From Chloroflexota bacterium (lineage in GTDB: Bacteria; Chloroflexota; Anaerolineae; Promineifilales; Promineifilaceae), in contig JAKEFB010000104.1 of NCBI GenBank assembly GCA_022616275.1, positions 26,523 through 90,522 of the forward strand: 64,000 nt of DNA, given 5' to 3'. The translations under genes and the position numbers were made by a program. Under the pieces are notes generated by a model that worked only from the letters and a program-made list of their open reading frames with translations, did no database searches and was not told the DNA's origin. How positions within the stretch are numbered: position 1 is the stretch's first letter; every line of letters begins with the position of its first letter. Below are positions 16,300 through 25,840 of the stretch, piece by piece.

Positions 16300-16806
16300 A
16301 TGATTCGATGTAGAGAGTGTGGATCCGCCGAGCCCGAGGGGGCCTTATTCTGTAGCGAATGTGGCAACCCTCTCGTCGAATCCAAAAACCAATCCACAGC
16401 CCAGTTACCCTTTTCGGATAACCTGACCGACCCGCTTCCTCCCTCGTTGTTAGGCCAGGATTTGGGAGCAATCACCGACGCCCGCAAGGTGATGTTTGTC
16501 ATCCCCAGCAGCGGCCGCCGGGTAACGCTGGAGTTGCTTGAAGAGATTCGCGTCGGCCGGGCTGATCCGACTAAAAGCGTCATCCCCGAACTGGACCTGA
16601 CCGACGACAAGGGTGCGGAATTCGGCGTTTCCCGCATGCACGCCTCTATTCAGATTTCTAACCGGGGTGTTGTTCTGGTTGACCTGGGCAGCACCAATGG
16701 CACGCTGCTCAACAACTACCGGTTGCCGCCCGACCTGCCCTACCCGCTTCACAACGGCGACGAAATCCGTTTCGGCCGCTTGCTGGTCCACGTCTTTTTC
16801 GAGTAG
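16300..16806 (+). CDS. Zinc-ribbon and FHA domain protein
   Basis: 168 residues. An N-terminal zinc ribbon (CRECGSAEPEGALFCSECG) is followed by a linker and an FHA domain (about 70-168): IRVGRADP, SRMHASIQI, VDLGSTNGTLLNN and GDEIRFGRLLV. The Arg, Ser and Asn that contact phosphothreonine are present. FHA domains read Thr phosphorylation, here presumably set by the upstream kinase. It begins 3 bp after the VWA gene, so they are coupled. Its TAG stop lies within a 29-bp palindromic repeat. Confidence 0.92.
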   Translation: MIRCRECGSAEPEGALFCSECGNPLVESKNQSTAQLPFSDNLTDPLPPSLLGQDLGAITDARKVMFVIPSSGRRVTLELLEEIRVGRADPTKSVIPELDLTDDKGAEFGVSRMHASIQISNRGVVLVDLGSTNGTLLNNYRLPPDLPYPLHNGDEIRFGRLLVHVFFE

Positions 16807-16831
16807 AGATGTTGCAATGCAACGTCTCTAC
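16803..16831. repeat. 29-bp palindrome (GTAGAGATGTTGC arm), copy 1 of 2
   Basis: Arms GTAGAGATGTTGC and GCAACGTCTCTAC around AAT, one mismatch. The second copy at 49551-49579 is perfect. In both places the TAG in the left arm is the stop codon of the upstream gene. Confidence 0.85.
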
Positions 16832-16870
16832 CCTCTCTAACTCTAGCTCTAGCTCTTACTGAAGGTGTCT

Positions 16871-17113
16871 ATGACTGTTTCGGTGATTGTTCACATTGAG
16901 AATGAAGACCCGGTGTTATGCGAGGTAGAAAGACTGCCCGAGCCGACCGACCAGATTATCATTATCAGTAACCCCCGGCGCCGGGATGGCAAGGATATCC
17001 ACTACCTGGAGGACGACGTCACCATGATGATCGTCCCCTGGCACCGCGTTAACTTCGTTCAGGTCATGCCGTCGGCCGCCATCGAAGAGGTGGTTGGCTT
17101 TGTCCGTGAGTAA
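16871..17113 (+). CDS. Small conserved protein of unknown function
   Basis: 80 residues from the ATG at 16871 with GAAGG 5 nt upstream. It is soluble, starts with beta strands ([19 protein letters not shown]) and contains [17 protein letters not shown] and [16 protein letters not shown]. The stop overlaps the response regulator start as TAATG, so the two are translationally coupled and this protein may work with the regulator. No domain recognised. Confidence 0.75.
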   Translation: MTVSVIVHIENEDPVLCEVERLPEPTDQIIIISNPRRRDGKDIHYLEDDVTMMIVPWHRVNFVQVMPSAAIEEVVGFVRE

Positions 17114-17853
17114 TGGTTGAAAAAGTCCCCGAGTCCCTCAAACCCAGCGGCCCGCGCCTGGTTCTCGTCGTAGACGACGAGCCCCGGATGATTCGCTTCA
17201 TCCGCATGAACCTGGAGCTGGAAGGCTACCAGGTCATTGAGGCCAGCAACGGCATAGAAACCCTGGACCAGGTGCGCCAGCACCTGCCGGACCTGGTCAT
17301 CATGGACGTAATGATGCCTAAGATGGACGGCTTTGAGACGCTGCGGCTGTTGCGGGAAATTTCGACGGTGCCGGTGATTTTGCTGACGGTCAAGGGTGAC
17401 GAAGAAGACCGGATTCGGGGGCTGGAGCTGGGAGCCGACGACTACGTTACCAAGCCGTTTAGCCCCCGAGAGCTGGCCAGCCGGGTTCACGCCGTTCTGC
17501 GCCGCGCCGACTGGCCGGCGCCCACGCCCCGCACTATTCTGCAAATTGACGACCGCCTGGCGGTAGACTTTAATCGCCACCAGGTCATCGTGGACGGTGA
17601 GCGGATCGATTTGCGGCCGACGGAGTACCGCCTGCTCAACCATCTGATCCAGAATGCCGGCTGGGTAGTGCCCCACGAAACCCTTCTGGCCAAGGTCTGG
17701 GGCTACGAGTACCGGGACGAGACCCATTATCTACGTCTGTACATTAACTACCTGCGCAAGAAGATTGAAAAAGACCCCGCCAACCCCCAATATATCTTAA
17801 CCGAACGAGGCGTCGGTTACCGCTTTGTAGATTTCCAAAACAAAGAAAAGTGA
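17113..17853 (+). CDS. OmpR/PhoB-family response regulator
   Basis: 246 residues. The receiver domain (about 16-130) has the acidic pair in VVDDEP, the phosphoacceptor Asp in [13 protein letters not shown], the Thr of ILLTVKG and the Lys of DYVTKPF. The C-terminal winged helix (about 145-240) has [15 protein letters not shown], the [19 protein letters not shown] recognition helix and GVGYRF. It binds DNA as a phosphorylated dimer. No histidine kinase lies nearby, so it is an orphan; the adjacent Ser/Thr kinase operon may feed into it, which is speculation. Confidence 0.95.
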   Translation: MVEKVPESLKPSGPRLVLVVDDEPRMIRFIRMNLELEGYQVIEASNGIETLDQVRQHLPDLVIMDVMMPKMDGFETLRLLREISTVPVILLTVKGDEEDRIRGLELGADDYVTKPFSPRELASRVHAVLRRADWPAPTPRTILQIDDRLAVDFNRHQVIVDGERIDLRPTEYRLLNHLIQNAGWVVPHETLLAKVWGYEYRDETHYLRLYINYLRKKIEKDPANPQYILTERGVGYRFVDFQNKEK

Positions 17854-17862
17854 CGGATTGTC

Positions 17863-20127
17863 ATGGTGATGCCTGGGCCTGTTCCGGCCGCTACTCAGGA
17901 GGTTGCCATTGTTAATGGTAGCCCGGAGGAAGAACAGTTTTTTACACTGGTTGACACTTACCTGAGCGCCAGGGACCGGCCGCGCGTGCGTAAAGCGTAC
18001 GATTTTGCTCAGCGGAAACATGGCGACCAACGCCGTAAGTCCGGTGAGCTTTTTTTTACCCATCCCCGGACGGTCGCCTACTACCTGGCCGAATACCGGC
18101 TGGATGCCCCGGCCCTGATGGCTGCCCTGCTGCACGATGTGGCCGAGGATACCCGGGTGTCGGTAGCCGAAATCCGGCGGCGCTTTGGCGCTGAAGTCAG
18201 CCGCCTGGTAGACGGCGTCACCAAGTTGAAAGAAGTCACTTCCCGCAACGGCCGCGGCCGGGAAATGACCACCGAAGAGGTCCGGGATGCCACGCTGCAT
18301 AAGCTGTTTGAGGCTATGACCGCCGACGAGCGGGTCATTATCATCAAGCTCTTTGACCGGCTGCACAACCTGCGCACCATAGACGCCCTGCCGCCGGCCA
18401 AACAACAGCAAAAGGCCCGCGAAACCTTAATGGTCTACGCGCCGCTGGCCAACCGGCTGGGTATCTGGCGCTTGAAAAGCGAGCTGGAGGCGTTGTCGCT
18501 GCGGGCCCTGGATTCGGCCGCCTACCAGGCCATTAAACAGCAGCTTGAGAGCCAGTTTCACAAGCAGCAAGCCGATTATGCTGCCATCACCAGCCAGATC
18601 ATCGAATGCCTGGTCGGCCAGGACGTCGGGGTGGTCAACGTTCTGCCCAACCCGCAGAGCATTTACACCGTTTACCAATCCCTGGCGGCTACTTCCGCTC
18701 CCCCCCGCAATGCCGACAGCACCCTCCGGGTGGTGGTCCTCCTGGAGGACATCCCCTCTTGCTATCTGGCCCTGGGCCTGCTGCACCATTTATGGCGGCC
18801 GGTGCCCGGCAAGTTTGACGACTATATCGCCCTGCCTCGCGATAACCTCTATCGCTCGCTACACACGACCGTCATTCATTCCAGTGGCCAGCCGCTTAAA
18901 ATTCGCTTTCGCACCGTGGCCATGAACGAGGTCTCGGAAATAGGTGTGCTGGCCCGCTGGGTATACGCCTCGGCCCCCCTCTGGTCCCGGGAAATTGACG
19001 ACCGGGTGGAAGCCCTCTTTGCCAACGTCCGCGAGAATATACGGCTGGAGCCGCAGAATGTCAGCGCCGGTGTCAAGGGAGTGGTCGAGGATGTCTTTCG
19101 CAAGCAAATCATGGTCTACACGCCTCGGGGCGACGTAATCGAGCTGCCTCAAGGGGCGACGCCGGTTGATTTCGCCTTTACCATTCACACCGAGGTGGGC
19201 AACCAGTGCCAGATGGCTTATGTCAACGAAAAGCCTTATCCGCTCAACAAGCCGCTGCACGACGGCGACCGGGTGCGTATCGTCAAGTCCGGCTGGGCCC
19301 GGCCGCAACGCACCTGGCTGGACGAAGATCTGGGCTTCCTGACCACCGGCCGGGCGCGCGCCCCGGTGCGCCGCTGGTTCCGCCGCCTGCCCCGCAAGAT
19401 TGCCGTGGCCGAAGGTAAAAAACTGCTTCAGGACGAGCTAAAGATGTTGGGTCTGGAGGAAAAGTCCCCCGATGAAGTTGCCTTGCTGTTTGGTTTTGAT
19501 CAGCCCCAGGGCCTCTATTACGCCTTGGGGCGGGCCGAGCTACTGCCGACCACAGTCGCCACACACGTCCTGGCCGAGGATTGGTACCTGGAGCCGCTGC
19601 GCAACGTCGGCAGCGTCGTCCATACCGAGACAGGCGAAGAGTTTGTCATTACCAATGCCAGCTATCGCCATTTGCGCCTCTGCCGGGCCTGCAACGCCCG
19701 GCCGGGTGACCCTATCGTCGGCTTTCTGCGTAGCGACGGCGGCGTAACCGTCCACCGGGAGGAGTGCTATACCCTCCGGCCGGACCCCCTGGCCGAGCGA
19801 GTCATCAAGCTGGACTGGGGCAAGGAGGGTATCCAGGGGGTACGGGTCGTGACCGTCCAGATTAACGTCTACGACCGGACCGGCCTGCTCTTTGAGATTG
19901 CCGAGCTGTTACGGGACGAAAACATCAACATTGCCGCCATTTACACGCCGCCGGGCCCCGGCGAAGGCAAGCTCCAGGTCGTACTGGACCTGGAGGTAGT
20001 CAGCCCCCGCCAACTGGTCCGCGTCTTGCACCGCGCCCACGCCCTGGTCAACGTCTATTCTGTCTACTGCCTGCCCAAAGAGCGCAGCGGCACAGCCGCC
20101 ATCCCCACCCGCTACTTACCTGAATAG
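17863..20127 (+). CDS. RelA/SpoT homologue: intact (p)ppGpp hydrolase, decayed synthetase
   Basis: 754 residues with the full HD, synthetase, TGS and ACT layout. The hydrolase site is complete: His67, His91-Asp92, Glu95-Asp96 (LLHDVAEDT), and Asp165/Asn169 in KLFDRLHN. The synthetase region (about 255-370) keeps the fold (GKFDDYIALP, SLHTTVI) but departs at catalytic positions. The usual EIQIRT reads KIRFRT (Lys346 for the essential Glu), NGYQSLHT reads NLYRSLHT, and the KxxYSIYxKM segment lacks its lysines. TGS (about 405-465) and ACT (about 675-740) follow. It probably only degrades (p)ppGpp. It begins 9 bp after the response regulator. Confidence 0.9.
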   Translation: MVMPGPVPAATQEVAIVNGSPEEEQFFTLVDTYLSARDRPRVRKAYDFAQRKHGDQRRKSGELFFTHPRTVAYYLAEYRLDAPALMAALLHDVAEDTRVSVAEIRRRFGAEVSRLVDGVTKLKEVTSRNGRGREMTTEEVRDATLHKLFEAMTADERVIIIKLFDRLHNLRTIDALPPAKQQQKARETLMVYAPLANRLGIWRLKSELEALSLRALDSAAYQAIKQQLESQFHKQQADYAAITSQIIECLVGQDVGVVNVLPNPQSIYTVYQSLAATSAPPRNADSTLRVVVLLEDIPSCYLALGLLHHLWRPVPGKFDDYIALPRDNLYRSLHTTVIHSSGQPLKIRFRTVAMNEVSEIGVLARWVYASAPLWSREIDDRVEALFANVRENIRLEPQNVSAGVKGVVEDVFRKQIMVYTPRGDVIELPQGATPVDFAFTIHTEVGNQCQMAYVNEKPYPLNKPLHDGDRVRIVKSGWARPQRTWLDEDLGFLTTGRARAPVRRWFRRLPRKIAVAEGKKLLQDELKMLGLEEKSPDEVALLFGFDQPQGLYYALGRAELLPTTVATHVLAEDWYLEPLRNVGSVVHTETGEEFVITNASYRHLRLCRACNARPGDPIVGFLRSDGGVTVHREECYTLRPDPLAERVIKLDWGKEGIQGVRVVTVQINVYDRTGLLFEIAELLRDENINIAAIYTPPGPGEGKLQVVLDLEVVSPRQLVRVLHRAHALVNVYSVYCLPKERSGTAAIPTRYLPE

Positions 20128-20130
20128 GCT

Positions 20131-20163
20131 AACCTCCCGGAGGTTGGCAACCTCCGGGAGGTT
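20131..20163. repeat. REP-like palindrome pair
   Basis: AACCTCCCGGAGGTT (20131-20145), GGC, AACCTCCGGGAGGTT (20149-20163). Each half is itself a palindrome and the two are inverted to each other, so the block can form one long or two short hairpins. It follows the RSH stop by 3 bp and may end its transcript. Confidence 0.88.
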
Positions 20164-20189
20164 GGCGCTCGCTGTCGTCTTCTGAAAAT

Positions 20190-20217
20190 TTGACACCTTC
20201 CTCGAACCCTGTATAAT
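20190..20217 (+). promoter_or_regulatory. Consensus sigma70 promoter for the glycogen-binding protein gene
   Basis: TTGACA at 20190-20195 and TATAAT at 20212-20217 are separated by 16 bp, the best promoter in the window. The predicted start is near 20224. Confidence 0.85.
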
Positions 20218-20223
20218 TCCCGC

Positions 20224-20328
20224 CTGTTTTGGATTTGCTCCAAAACAAAGATGAATAGGTGGTTGACCCGGCTGCCGCGAGGCAGCCGTTGTGTTGCCGC
20301 AGCAAATTTAAGGAAGGAGTATTTTACC
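20224..20328 (+). promoter_or_regulatory. Structured 5' leader with two hairpins
   Basis: A ~105-nt leader. The first stem is GTTTTGGA and TCCAAAAC around TTTGC; the second is CGGCTGCC and GGCAGCCG closed by a GCGA tetraloop. AAGGAAGGAG at 20310-20319 then precedes the ATG. Two strong stems upstream of an open ribosome site suggest mRNA stabilisation or regulation; no known riboswitch class is recognised. Confidence 0.55.
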
Positions 20329-20634
20329 ATGTTGACGAAGAAGTTTTTGAAGTCCAAGGACGAATGCGAGGTTACCTTCGAATTCGCCGCCGACGCCGCC
20401 GGCAAAGTGGCCCTGGTCTCCGAGGCCACCGGCTGGCAGCCGCTGGAAATGAAGAAGCGCAAGAAGGACGGCGTCTTCTACGCCAAGGTTCGCCTGCCCG
20501 AAAGCCACAAGTTCCAGTACCGCTACCTGTTGGACGGCCAGACCTGGGTCAACGACCCGGCCGCCGACGCCTACGTACCCAACGAGTTCGGTAGCCACAA
20601 CGGCATCGTGGACACCACCCCCACGCTGAACTAA
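20329..20634 (+). CDS. Stand-alone glycogen-binding (CBM48/AMPK-type) domain protein
   Basis: 101 residues consisting almost only of an isoamylase N-terminal/AMPK glycogen-binding-like domain: VTFEFAADAAGKVALVSEATGWQPLEMKK, VFYAKVRLPESHKFQYRYLLDG and WVNDPAADAYVPNEFGSHN. Carbohydrate-contacting aromatics are present. It is too short to be an enzyme and has no signal peptide, so it is presumably cytosolic and attaches to glycogen-like polymer or to a partner. The near-consensus promoter, structured leader, strong ribosome site and following terminator suggest an abundant, independently expressed protein. Confidence 0.82.
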   Translation: MLTKKFLKSKDECEVTFEFAADAAGKVALVSEATGWQPLEMKKRKKDGVFYAKVRLPESHKFQYRYLLDGQTWVNDPAADAYVPNEFGSHNGIVDTTPTLN

Positions 20635-20703
20635 CCCTCAGCGCCGCCTGGGCGGCAACGCCCACCCCCCCACGGCCCCTTTATCCGGCCGGACTTTTTC
20701 ACG

Positions 20704-20736
20704 GCGACCTGGACTCTTTCCAGGTCGCTTTGTTTT
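20704..20736 (+). terminator. Rho-independent terminator
   Basis: Stem GCGACCTGG (20704-20712) with CCAGGTCGC (20720-20728), loop ACTCTTT, followed by TTTGTTTT. It ends the glycogen-binding protein transcript. Confidence 0.9.
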
Positions 20737-20757
20737 AGGAAACTTGAAGCTGTCTCG

Positions 20758-20821
20758 AAATTAATCGCGAATAAATTAAAAATATTCGCGTCATTCGTTC
20801 ATTCGCGCTATTCGCGATTTC
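20758..20821. repeat. ATTCGCG-rich inverted repeat upstream of uvrA
   Basis: Outer arms TTAATCGCGAATA and TATTCGCGATTT enclose further ATTCGCG copies. It resembles AT/CG-alternating intergenic elements; a looser relative lies at 23934-23975 before the ABC exporter. The 297-bp spacer before uvrA otherwise holds only the terminator and a possible promoter. Confidence 0.5.
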
Positions 20822-20931
20822 TGAGTGTAAGTGAAATGGCTGAGGAATTCGTAATCCACTTTATAGCCTGTCGTTGTGAGCTGTGGTAGAATAGACGTTC
20901 TATTACTGGCCGAGAACGGTGAAAGAGGGGT

Positions 20932-23826
20932 ATGTCTCTAGATAAAATTATCGTCCGCGGCGCCCGCGAACATAACCTGAAAAACATCACAGTTGAAATT
21001 CCCCGCGACAGGCTGGTCGTCATTACCGGCCTGTCAGGCTCCGGCAAGTCGTCCCTGGCCTTCGACACCATCTTTGCCGAGGGCCAGCGGCGCTACGTCG
21101 AATCCCTTTCCGCCTACGCCCGGCAATTTTTGGGCCAACTGGAAAAGCCGGATGTAGACCAGATTGAGGGGCTCAGCCCGGCCGTTTCCATTGACCAGAA
21201 AGGAGTCAGCCACAACCCCCGCTCGACCGTGGGCACGGTCACCGAGATTTACGACTACCTCCGCCTGCTCTACGCCCGTGTCGGCACGCCCCACTGCCCC
21301 CTATGCGGCCGGCCGGTCATGCCCCAGTCGGCCGAACAGATCGTCGAGAGCGTCCAGCGCATGACCCCCAACAGCCGCATCCAGGTCCTGGCTCCCCTGA
21401 TCAAAGACCGCAAAGGCCACCACCAGGCCGTCTTTGAGGACGTTCGCAAAGCCGGCTTCGTCCGCGTGCGCGTAGACGGCGAGATTTATCAGGTAGACGA
21501 GGAAATCGAGCTGGACCGCTACAAGAACCACTCCATTGAAGCCGTGGTAGACCGGCTGGTCGTCCGTTACCGGCCGGAAGACGAAAGCGAAGAGGCCAAA
21601 GCTGCCCGCTCCCGCCTGACCGACTCCATTGAAACAGCCTTGCGGCTGGGCGACGGCGTGGTCATTATCAACGACGTCACCGACCCCGACCACACCGTAG
21701 ACCACCTCTACTCGGAACATCTCTTCTGCGCCTACGACGGCACCAGCGTGCCCGACATTGAGCCTCGCACCTTCAGCTTTAACAGCCCCCACGGCGCCTG
21801 TCCCGACTGCCAGGGCTTGGGCACGAAAAAAGTCATTGACCCTGACCTGGTCGCGCCCAACAAAGACCTCAGCCTGCACGAAGGGGCCGTCATTGCCTGG
21901 CCGACAGACGACAAGCAGGGCTATTACTGGCAGTTGCTCAAGGCCACGGCCGACCATTTTGCCATTCCCGCCGATGTACCGCTGCGCAAGCTGAACGATG
22001 CCCAGATGCGCGTCCTTCTCTACGGCAGCGGCCAGGAAGAAATCAAGGTCCGTTACACCAACCGCGAAGGCGACAAGCGCACCTACAAGACCAATTTTGA
22101 AGGCGTCGTTCCCAACCTGGAGCGCCGCTATCGCGAGTCCACCTCCGATTATGTCCGCCTCAAGCTGGAGGAGTTCATGGTCAACCGGCCCTGCCGCACC
22201 TGCGACGGGACCCGCCTCCAGCCGGTCGCCCGCGCCGTGGACGTCGCCGGCCAGACCATTGCCGAGATGACCCGCCGGCCGGTAGCCGACATTCTCGAGT
22301 GGGTCAAATGCCTCCACGACGAACAGATGACCCCGCTGACCAGGCGCCAGCAGCTCATTGCCGCGTCCATCTTAAAAGAGGTCCGGGCGCGCCTGGAATT
22401 CATGATTAACGTCGGCCTCGACTACCTGACGCTCGACCGTTCGGCCGGCTCCTTGAGCGGCGGCGAGGCCCAGCGCATTCGCCTGGCCACCCAGATCGGC
22501 AGCCGGCTGATGGGGGTCCTCTACGTCCTCGACGAGCCTAGCATTGGCCTGCACCAGCGCGACAACGAACGGCTGATCCACACCCTCATGGGTATGCGTG
22601 ACCTTGGCAACACCGTCCTGGTCGTCGAGCACGACGAGGACACCATCCGCCACGCTGACTGGGTCTTGGACCTCGGGCCAGGGGCCGGCCTCAACGGCGG
22701 CTGGGTCGTGGCCGAGGGCACGGTCAAGGACATCACCGCCAACGAAAACTCCTTGACCGGCGATTACCTCAGCGGCCGCAAGCACATCCCCATCCCCAGG
22801 AAGCGGCGCAAAGGGACCGGCCAGACCCTGGTCGTCCGGGGCGCTACCGAAAATAACCTCAAAAACATAGACGTCCGCATCCCGTTGGGCAAATTTGTCT
22901 GCATCACCGGCGTCAGCGGCAGCGGCAAAAGCACCTTCCTGATCGAGATTCTCAGCAAGCGGCTCAACCAGGTCTTTTACAAGTCCAGGGAGCTGCCCGG
23001 GGCTCACCAGGCCATTGAAGGGCTGGAGCACCTCGACAAGGTTATTGAGATTGACCAGAGTCCCATCGGCCGCACCCCCCGCTCCAACCCTGCTACCTAC
23101 ACCAACCTCTTTAACCAGATCCGCGACCTCTTCGCCGGCCTGCCCGACAGCAAGCTGCGCGGCTACAAGTCCGGCCGCTTCAGCTTCAACGTCAAGGGCG
23201 GCCGCTGCGAAGCCTGCGAAGGCCAGGGCCAGAACCGCATTGAAATGCAATTCCTGCCCGACATTTACGTCCCCTGCGACGTCTGCAAGGGCGCCCGCTA
23301 CAACCGCGAGACGCTCCAGGTCACCTATAAGGGGCTAAACATTGCCCAGGTGCTCGACCTGAGCGTCGAGGAGGCCCTGGACTTCTTTGCCAACATCCCC
23401 CCCATCCGCCGCAAGCTGCAAACCCTCCACGACGTCGGCCTCGGCTACGTCCGGCTGGGCCAGCCCGCGCCCACCCTCAGCGGCGGCGAGGCCCAGCGCG
23501 TCAAGCTCAGCCGCGAGCTGTCCAAGATTGCTACCGGCAACACCATTTACATCCTCGATGAACCCTCCGTCGGCCTGCACGCCCACGACGTGGCCCGGCT
23601 GATCCAGGCCCTCAACCGGCTGGTAGACAAAGGCAACACCGTCATCATCATCGAGCACAACATGGACATCATCAAAGTTGCCGACCACCTCATTGACCTG
23701 GGCCCCGAAGGCGGCCAGCGCGGCGGTGAAATCGTCGCCGAAGGCACCCCCGAAGAGGTCGCCGCCGTCCCCCGCTCCTACACCGGCCAGTTCTTACAGC
23801 CCTATCTGAACGGCCGGCGCAGTTAA
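20932..23826 (+). CDS. uvrA: Excinuclease ABC subunit A
   Basis: 964 residues, normal for UvrA. Two ABC ATPase halves are visible: Walker [13 protein letters not shown] and [13 protein letters not shown], signatures [12 protein letters not shown] and [12 protein letters not shown], and Walker [13 protein letters not shown] and [12 protein letters not shown]. Zinc-finger cysteines occur in [13 protein letters not shown] and CEACEGQGQ...CDVCKG. It finds helix-distorting DNA damage and loads UvrB in nucleotide excision repair. The gene is monocistronic. Its TAA stop is the first bases of a REP-like palindrome. Confidence 0.98.
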   Translation: MSLDKIIVRGAREHNLKNITVEIPRDRLVVITGLSGSGKSSLAFDTIFAEGQRRYVESLSAYARQFLGQLEKPDVDQIEGLSPAVSIDQKGVSHNPRSTVGTVTEIYDYLRLLYARVGTPHCPLCGRPVMPQSAEQIVESVQRMTPNSRIQVLAPLIKDRKGHHQAVFEDVRKAGFVRVRVDGEIYQVDEEIELDRYKNHSIEAVVDRLVVRYRPEDESEEAKAARSRLTDSIETALRLGDGVVIINDVTDPDHTVDHLYSEHLFCAYDGTSVPDIEPRTFSFNSPHGACPDCQGLGTKKVIDPDLVAPNKDLSLHEGAVIAWPTDDKQGYYWQLLKATADHFAIPADVPLRKLNDAQMRVLLYGSGQEEIKVRYTNREGDKRTYKTNFEGVVPNLERRYRESTSDYVRLKLEEFMVNRPCRTCDGTRLQPVARAVDVAGQTIAEMTRRPVADILEWVKCLHDEQMTPLTRRQQLIAASILKEVRARLEFMINVGLDYLTLDRSAGSLSGGEAQRIRLATQIGSRLMGVLYVLDEPSIGLHQRDNERLIHTLMGMRDLGNTVLVVEHDEDTIRHADWVLDLGPGAGLNGGWVVAEGTVKDITANENSLTGDYLSGRKHIPIPRKRRKGTGQTLVVRGATENNLKNIDVRIPLGKFVCITGVSGSGKSTFLIEILSKRLNQVFYKSRELPGAHQAIEGLEHLDKVIEIDQSPIGRTPRSNPATYTNLFNQIRDLFAGLPDSKLRGYKSGRFSFNVKGGRCEACEGQGQNRIEMQFLPDIYVPCDVCKGARYNRETLQVTYKGLNIAQVLDLSVEEALDFFANIPPIRRKLQTLHDVGLGYVRLGQPAPTLSGGEAQRVKLSRELSKIATGNTIYILDEPSVGLHAHDVARLIQALNRLVDKGNTVIIIEHNMDIIKVADHLIDLGPEGGQRGGEIVAEGTPEEVAAVPRSYTGQFLQPYLNGRRS

Positions 23827-23871
23827 CCTCCCGGAGGTTTAAGCGATGAAATCGCCAACCTCCGGGAGGTT
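23825..23871. repeat. REP-like palindrome pair overlapping the uvrA stop
   Basis: AACCTCCCGGAGGTT (23825-23839) and AACCTCCGGGAGGTT (23857-23871) flank a small stem GCGAT, GAA, ATCGC. The uvrA TAA (23824-23826) shares its AA with the left arm. Confidence 0.9.
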
Positions 23872-24001
23872 GGGTCATTGTGCTATACTTCTACTGTGAA
23901 GCTACCATCTGACGGAGTATTAACTGGACCCATTTTTTCGCGATAACGCAGGCTTCCTGCGTCATTCGCGTTAATTAGATGCAATTTATCTAGGACCACA
24001 T

Positions 24002-25840
24002 GTGTCTATCCCCTTAAAACAATATTGGGAGCTATTAATTGACTACCTCCGGCCGCAGCGCGGCCGCGTCCTGCTCCTGGCCATCCTCCTCTTCAGCAAC
24101 ATTGGCCTGCAACTCGCCAACCCCCAGATCATCCGCCGCTTCCTCGACCTGGCCCTGGCCGGCCGCGGCGCCGGCCAACTGGCGGCCATGGCCCTGCTCT
24201 TCATCGCTGTCGCCCTCGTCCAGCAAATCGCCGCTGTTGCCGCCACCTACCTCGGCGAAAACGTCAGTTGGACCGCCACCAACTGGCTACGCGACGACCT
24301 GGCCCGCCACTGCCTCTACCTCGACATGGCCTTTCATAACGAGCGCACCCCCGGCGAAATGATCGAGCGCATTGACGGCGACGTCAACGCCCTCTCCACC
24401 TTCTTTTCCCAATTTGTCCTCCAAATCCTGGGCAACGGCCTCCTGCTCCTGGGCGTTCTCATTCTCCTCTTCCGCGAAGACGTGTACGCCGGCGCGGCCA
24501 TCACCCTCTTCGTCGTCCTGACCCTGGCCGTCATCAACCGGCTGCGCAACGTTGCCGTGCCCTACTGGCAGCAGTCCCGCGAGGCCAGCGCCCGCATTTT
24601 TGGCTTCCTCGAGGAGCGGCTGGCCGGCACAGAAGACATTCGTGCCAGCGGGGCCAAAGCCTATACCCTGCGCCGCTCCTTCGAGTTGTTGCGCCACTGG
24701 TGGCGCGTCTCCGTCTTCGCCCGCGTTGCCGGCGCCCTGATGATCAACACCGCCTGGACCCTCTTCGCCGTTGGCAACGCCGTCGCCTTCCTCGTCGGGG
24801 CCGGCCTCTACCGCTCCGGCGCCCTGACCCTGGGCAGCGTTTACCTCCTCTTCCACTACACCAACATGCTCGGCCGCCCCATCGAGCGCATTTCCCAGGA
24901 AATGGAACAGTTGCAACAGGCCGGCGCCGGCATCGTCCGCATCCGCGAATTGTTCGCCGTCCGCAGCCGGCTGGTGGAAGCCCCTCCGGCCGCCCTATCT
25001 CAACCTCCCGGAGGTTCAAGCGATGAACATCGTTCCGATGTCCATCGCCGCGATGTCCATCGCCCACCTCCGGGAGGTTCGACTGAAGTCACCTTAGAAA
25101 ACGTTTGCTTTGCCTACCCGGCCGCCGCCACTAACGGCGATTCCCCCGAGTATGTCTTGCAGGACGTCTCCTTCCAACTGGAACCCGGCCGGGTCTTGGG
25201 CCTTCTCGGCCGCACCGGCAGCGGCAAGACCACTCTCACCCGCCTCCTCTTCCGGCTCTACGACCCCACCGGCGGCCGGATCCGCCTCGACGGCCGCGAC
25301 CTGCGCGGCATGGCCACCGCCGAGTTGCGGCAACAGGTCGGCCTGGTCACCCAGAACGTCCAGCTCTTTCACGCCACCGTCCGCGACAACCTGACCTTCT
25401 TCGACCGCGCCATTCCCGACCAGACCATTCTGGATGTCATTCACGAGCTGGGCCTGGCCCGCTGGTACGAATCACTCGAAGAAGGGTTGGACACCGTCCT
25501 GGCCGCCGGGGGTGGGGGAGTATCGGCCGGCGAGGGCCAGTTGCTGGCCTTCACCCGCATCTTCCTCAAAGACCCCGGCCTGGTCATTCTCGACGAAGCC
25601 TCCTCCCGGCTCGACCCGGCTACCGAACAACTGATCGAGCGCGTCGTAGACCGGCTGCTGCAAAACCGCACCGCCATCATCATCGCCCACCGCCTCAACA
25701 CCGTCCAGCGCGCCGACGAAATTCTCATCCTCGAACGCGGCCGCATCCTGGAACACGGCTCCCGCCCCCGCCTGGCCGCCGACCCCAACTCCCGCTTCTA
25801 CCACCTGCTGCAGACCGGCATCGAGGAGCTATTGGTATGA
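24002..25840 (+). CDS. ABC exporter half-transporter, subunit A of a heterodimer
   Basis: 612 residues: six-helix transmembrane domain (about 15-310), then an ATPase domain from about 362. Walker A is GRTGSGKTT and Walker B VILDEASS with the catalytic Glu present. The signature motif is degenerate (SAGEGQ for LSGGQ). The GTG start at 24002 has TAGGA upstream. Residues about 334-360 ([17 protein letters not shown]...) are an in-frame 78-bp REP insertion in the linker between the two domains. The gene overlaps subunit B by ATGA. Substrate unknown; multidrug- or peptide-type exporters look like this. Confidence 0.92.
   Translation: MSIPLKQYWELLIDYLRPQRGRVLLLAILLFSNIGLQLANPQIIRRFLDLALAGRGAGQLAAMALLFIAVALVQQIAAVAATYLGENVSWTATNWLRDDLARHCLYLDMAFHNERTPGEMIERIDGDVNALSTFFSQFVLQILGNGLLLLGVLILLFREDVYAGAAITLFVVLTLAVINRLRNVAVPYWQQSREASARIFGFLEERLAGTEDIRASGAKAYTLRRSFELLRHWWRVSVFARVAGALMINTAWTLFAVGNAVAFLVGAGLYRSGALTLGSVYLLFHYTNMLGRPIERISQEMEQLQQAGAGIVRIRELFAVRSRLVEAPPAALSQPPGGSSDEHRSDVHRRDVHRPPPGGSTEVTLENVCFAYPAAATNGDSPEYVLQDVSFQLEPGRVLGLLGRTGSGKTTLTRLLFRLYDPTGGRIRLDGRDLRGMATAELRQQVGLVTQNVQLFHATVRDNLTFFDRAIPDQTILDVIHELGLARWYESLEEGLDTVLAAGGGGVSAGEGQLLAFTRIFLKDPGLVILDEASSRLDPATEQLIERVVDRLLQNRTAIIIAHRLNTVQRADEILILERGRILEHGSRPRLAADPNSRFYHLLQTGIEELLV
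25002..25079. repeat. REP-like palindrome inserted in frame in the ABC exporter gene
   Basis: AACCTCCCGGAGGTT (25002-25016) and CACCTCCGGGAGGTT (25065-25079) enclose repeated GCGATG/CATCGC units. Its 78 bp equal 26 codons, so the reading frame survives. It lies at the membrane-domain/ATPase linker, a tolerant position. Confidence 0.88.

Noticed and set aside
21301-23250. Long minus-strand open frames across uvrA
   Set aside because: They are shadows of a GC-rich gene; composition is Gly/Ala/Val-biased without motifs, while uvrA is complete in frame.
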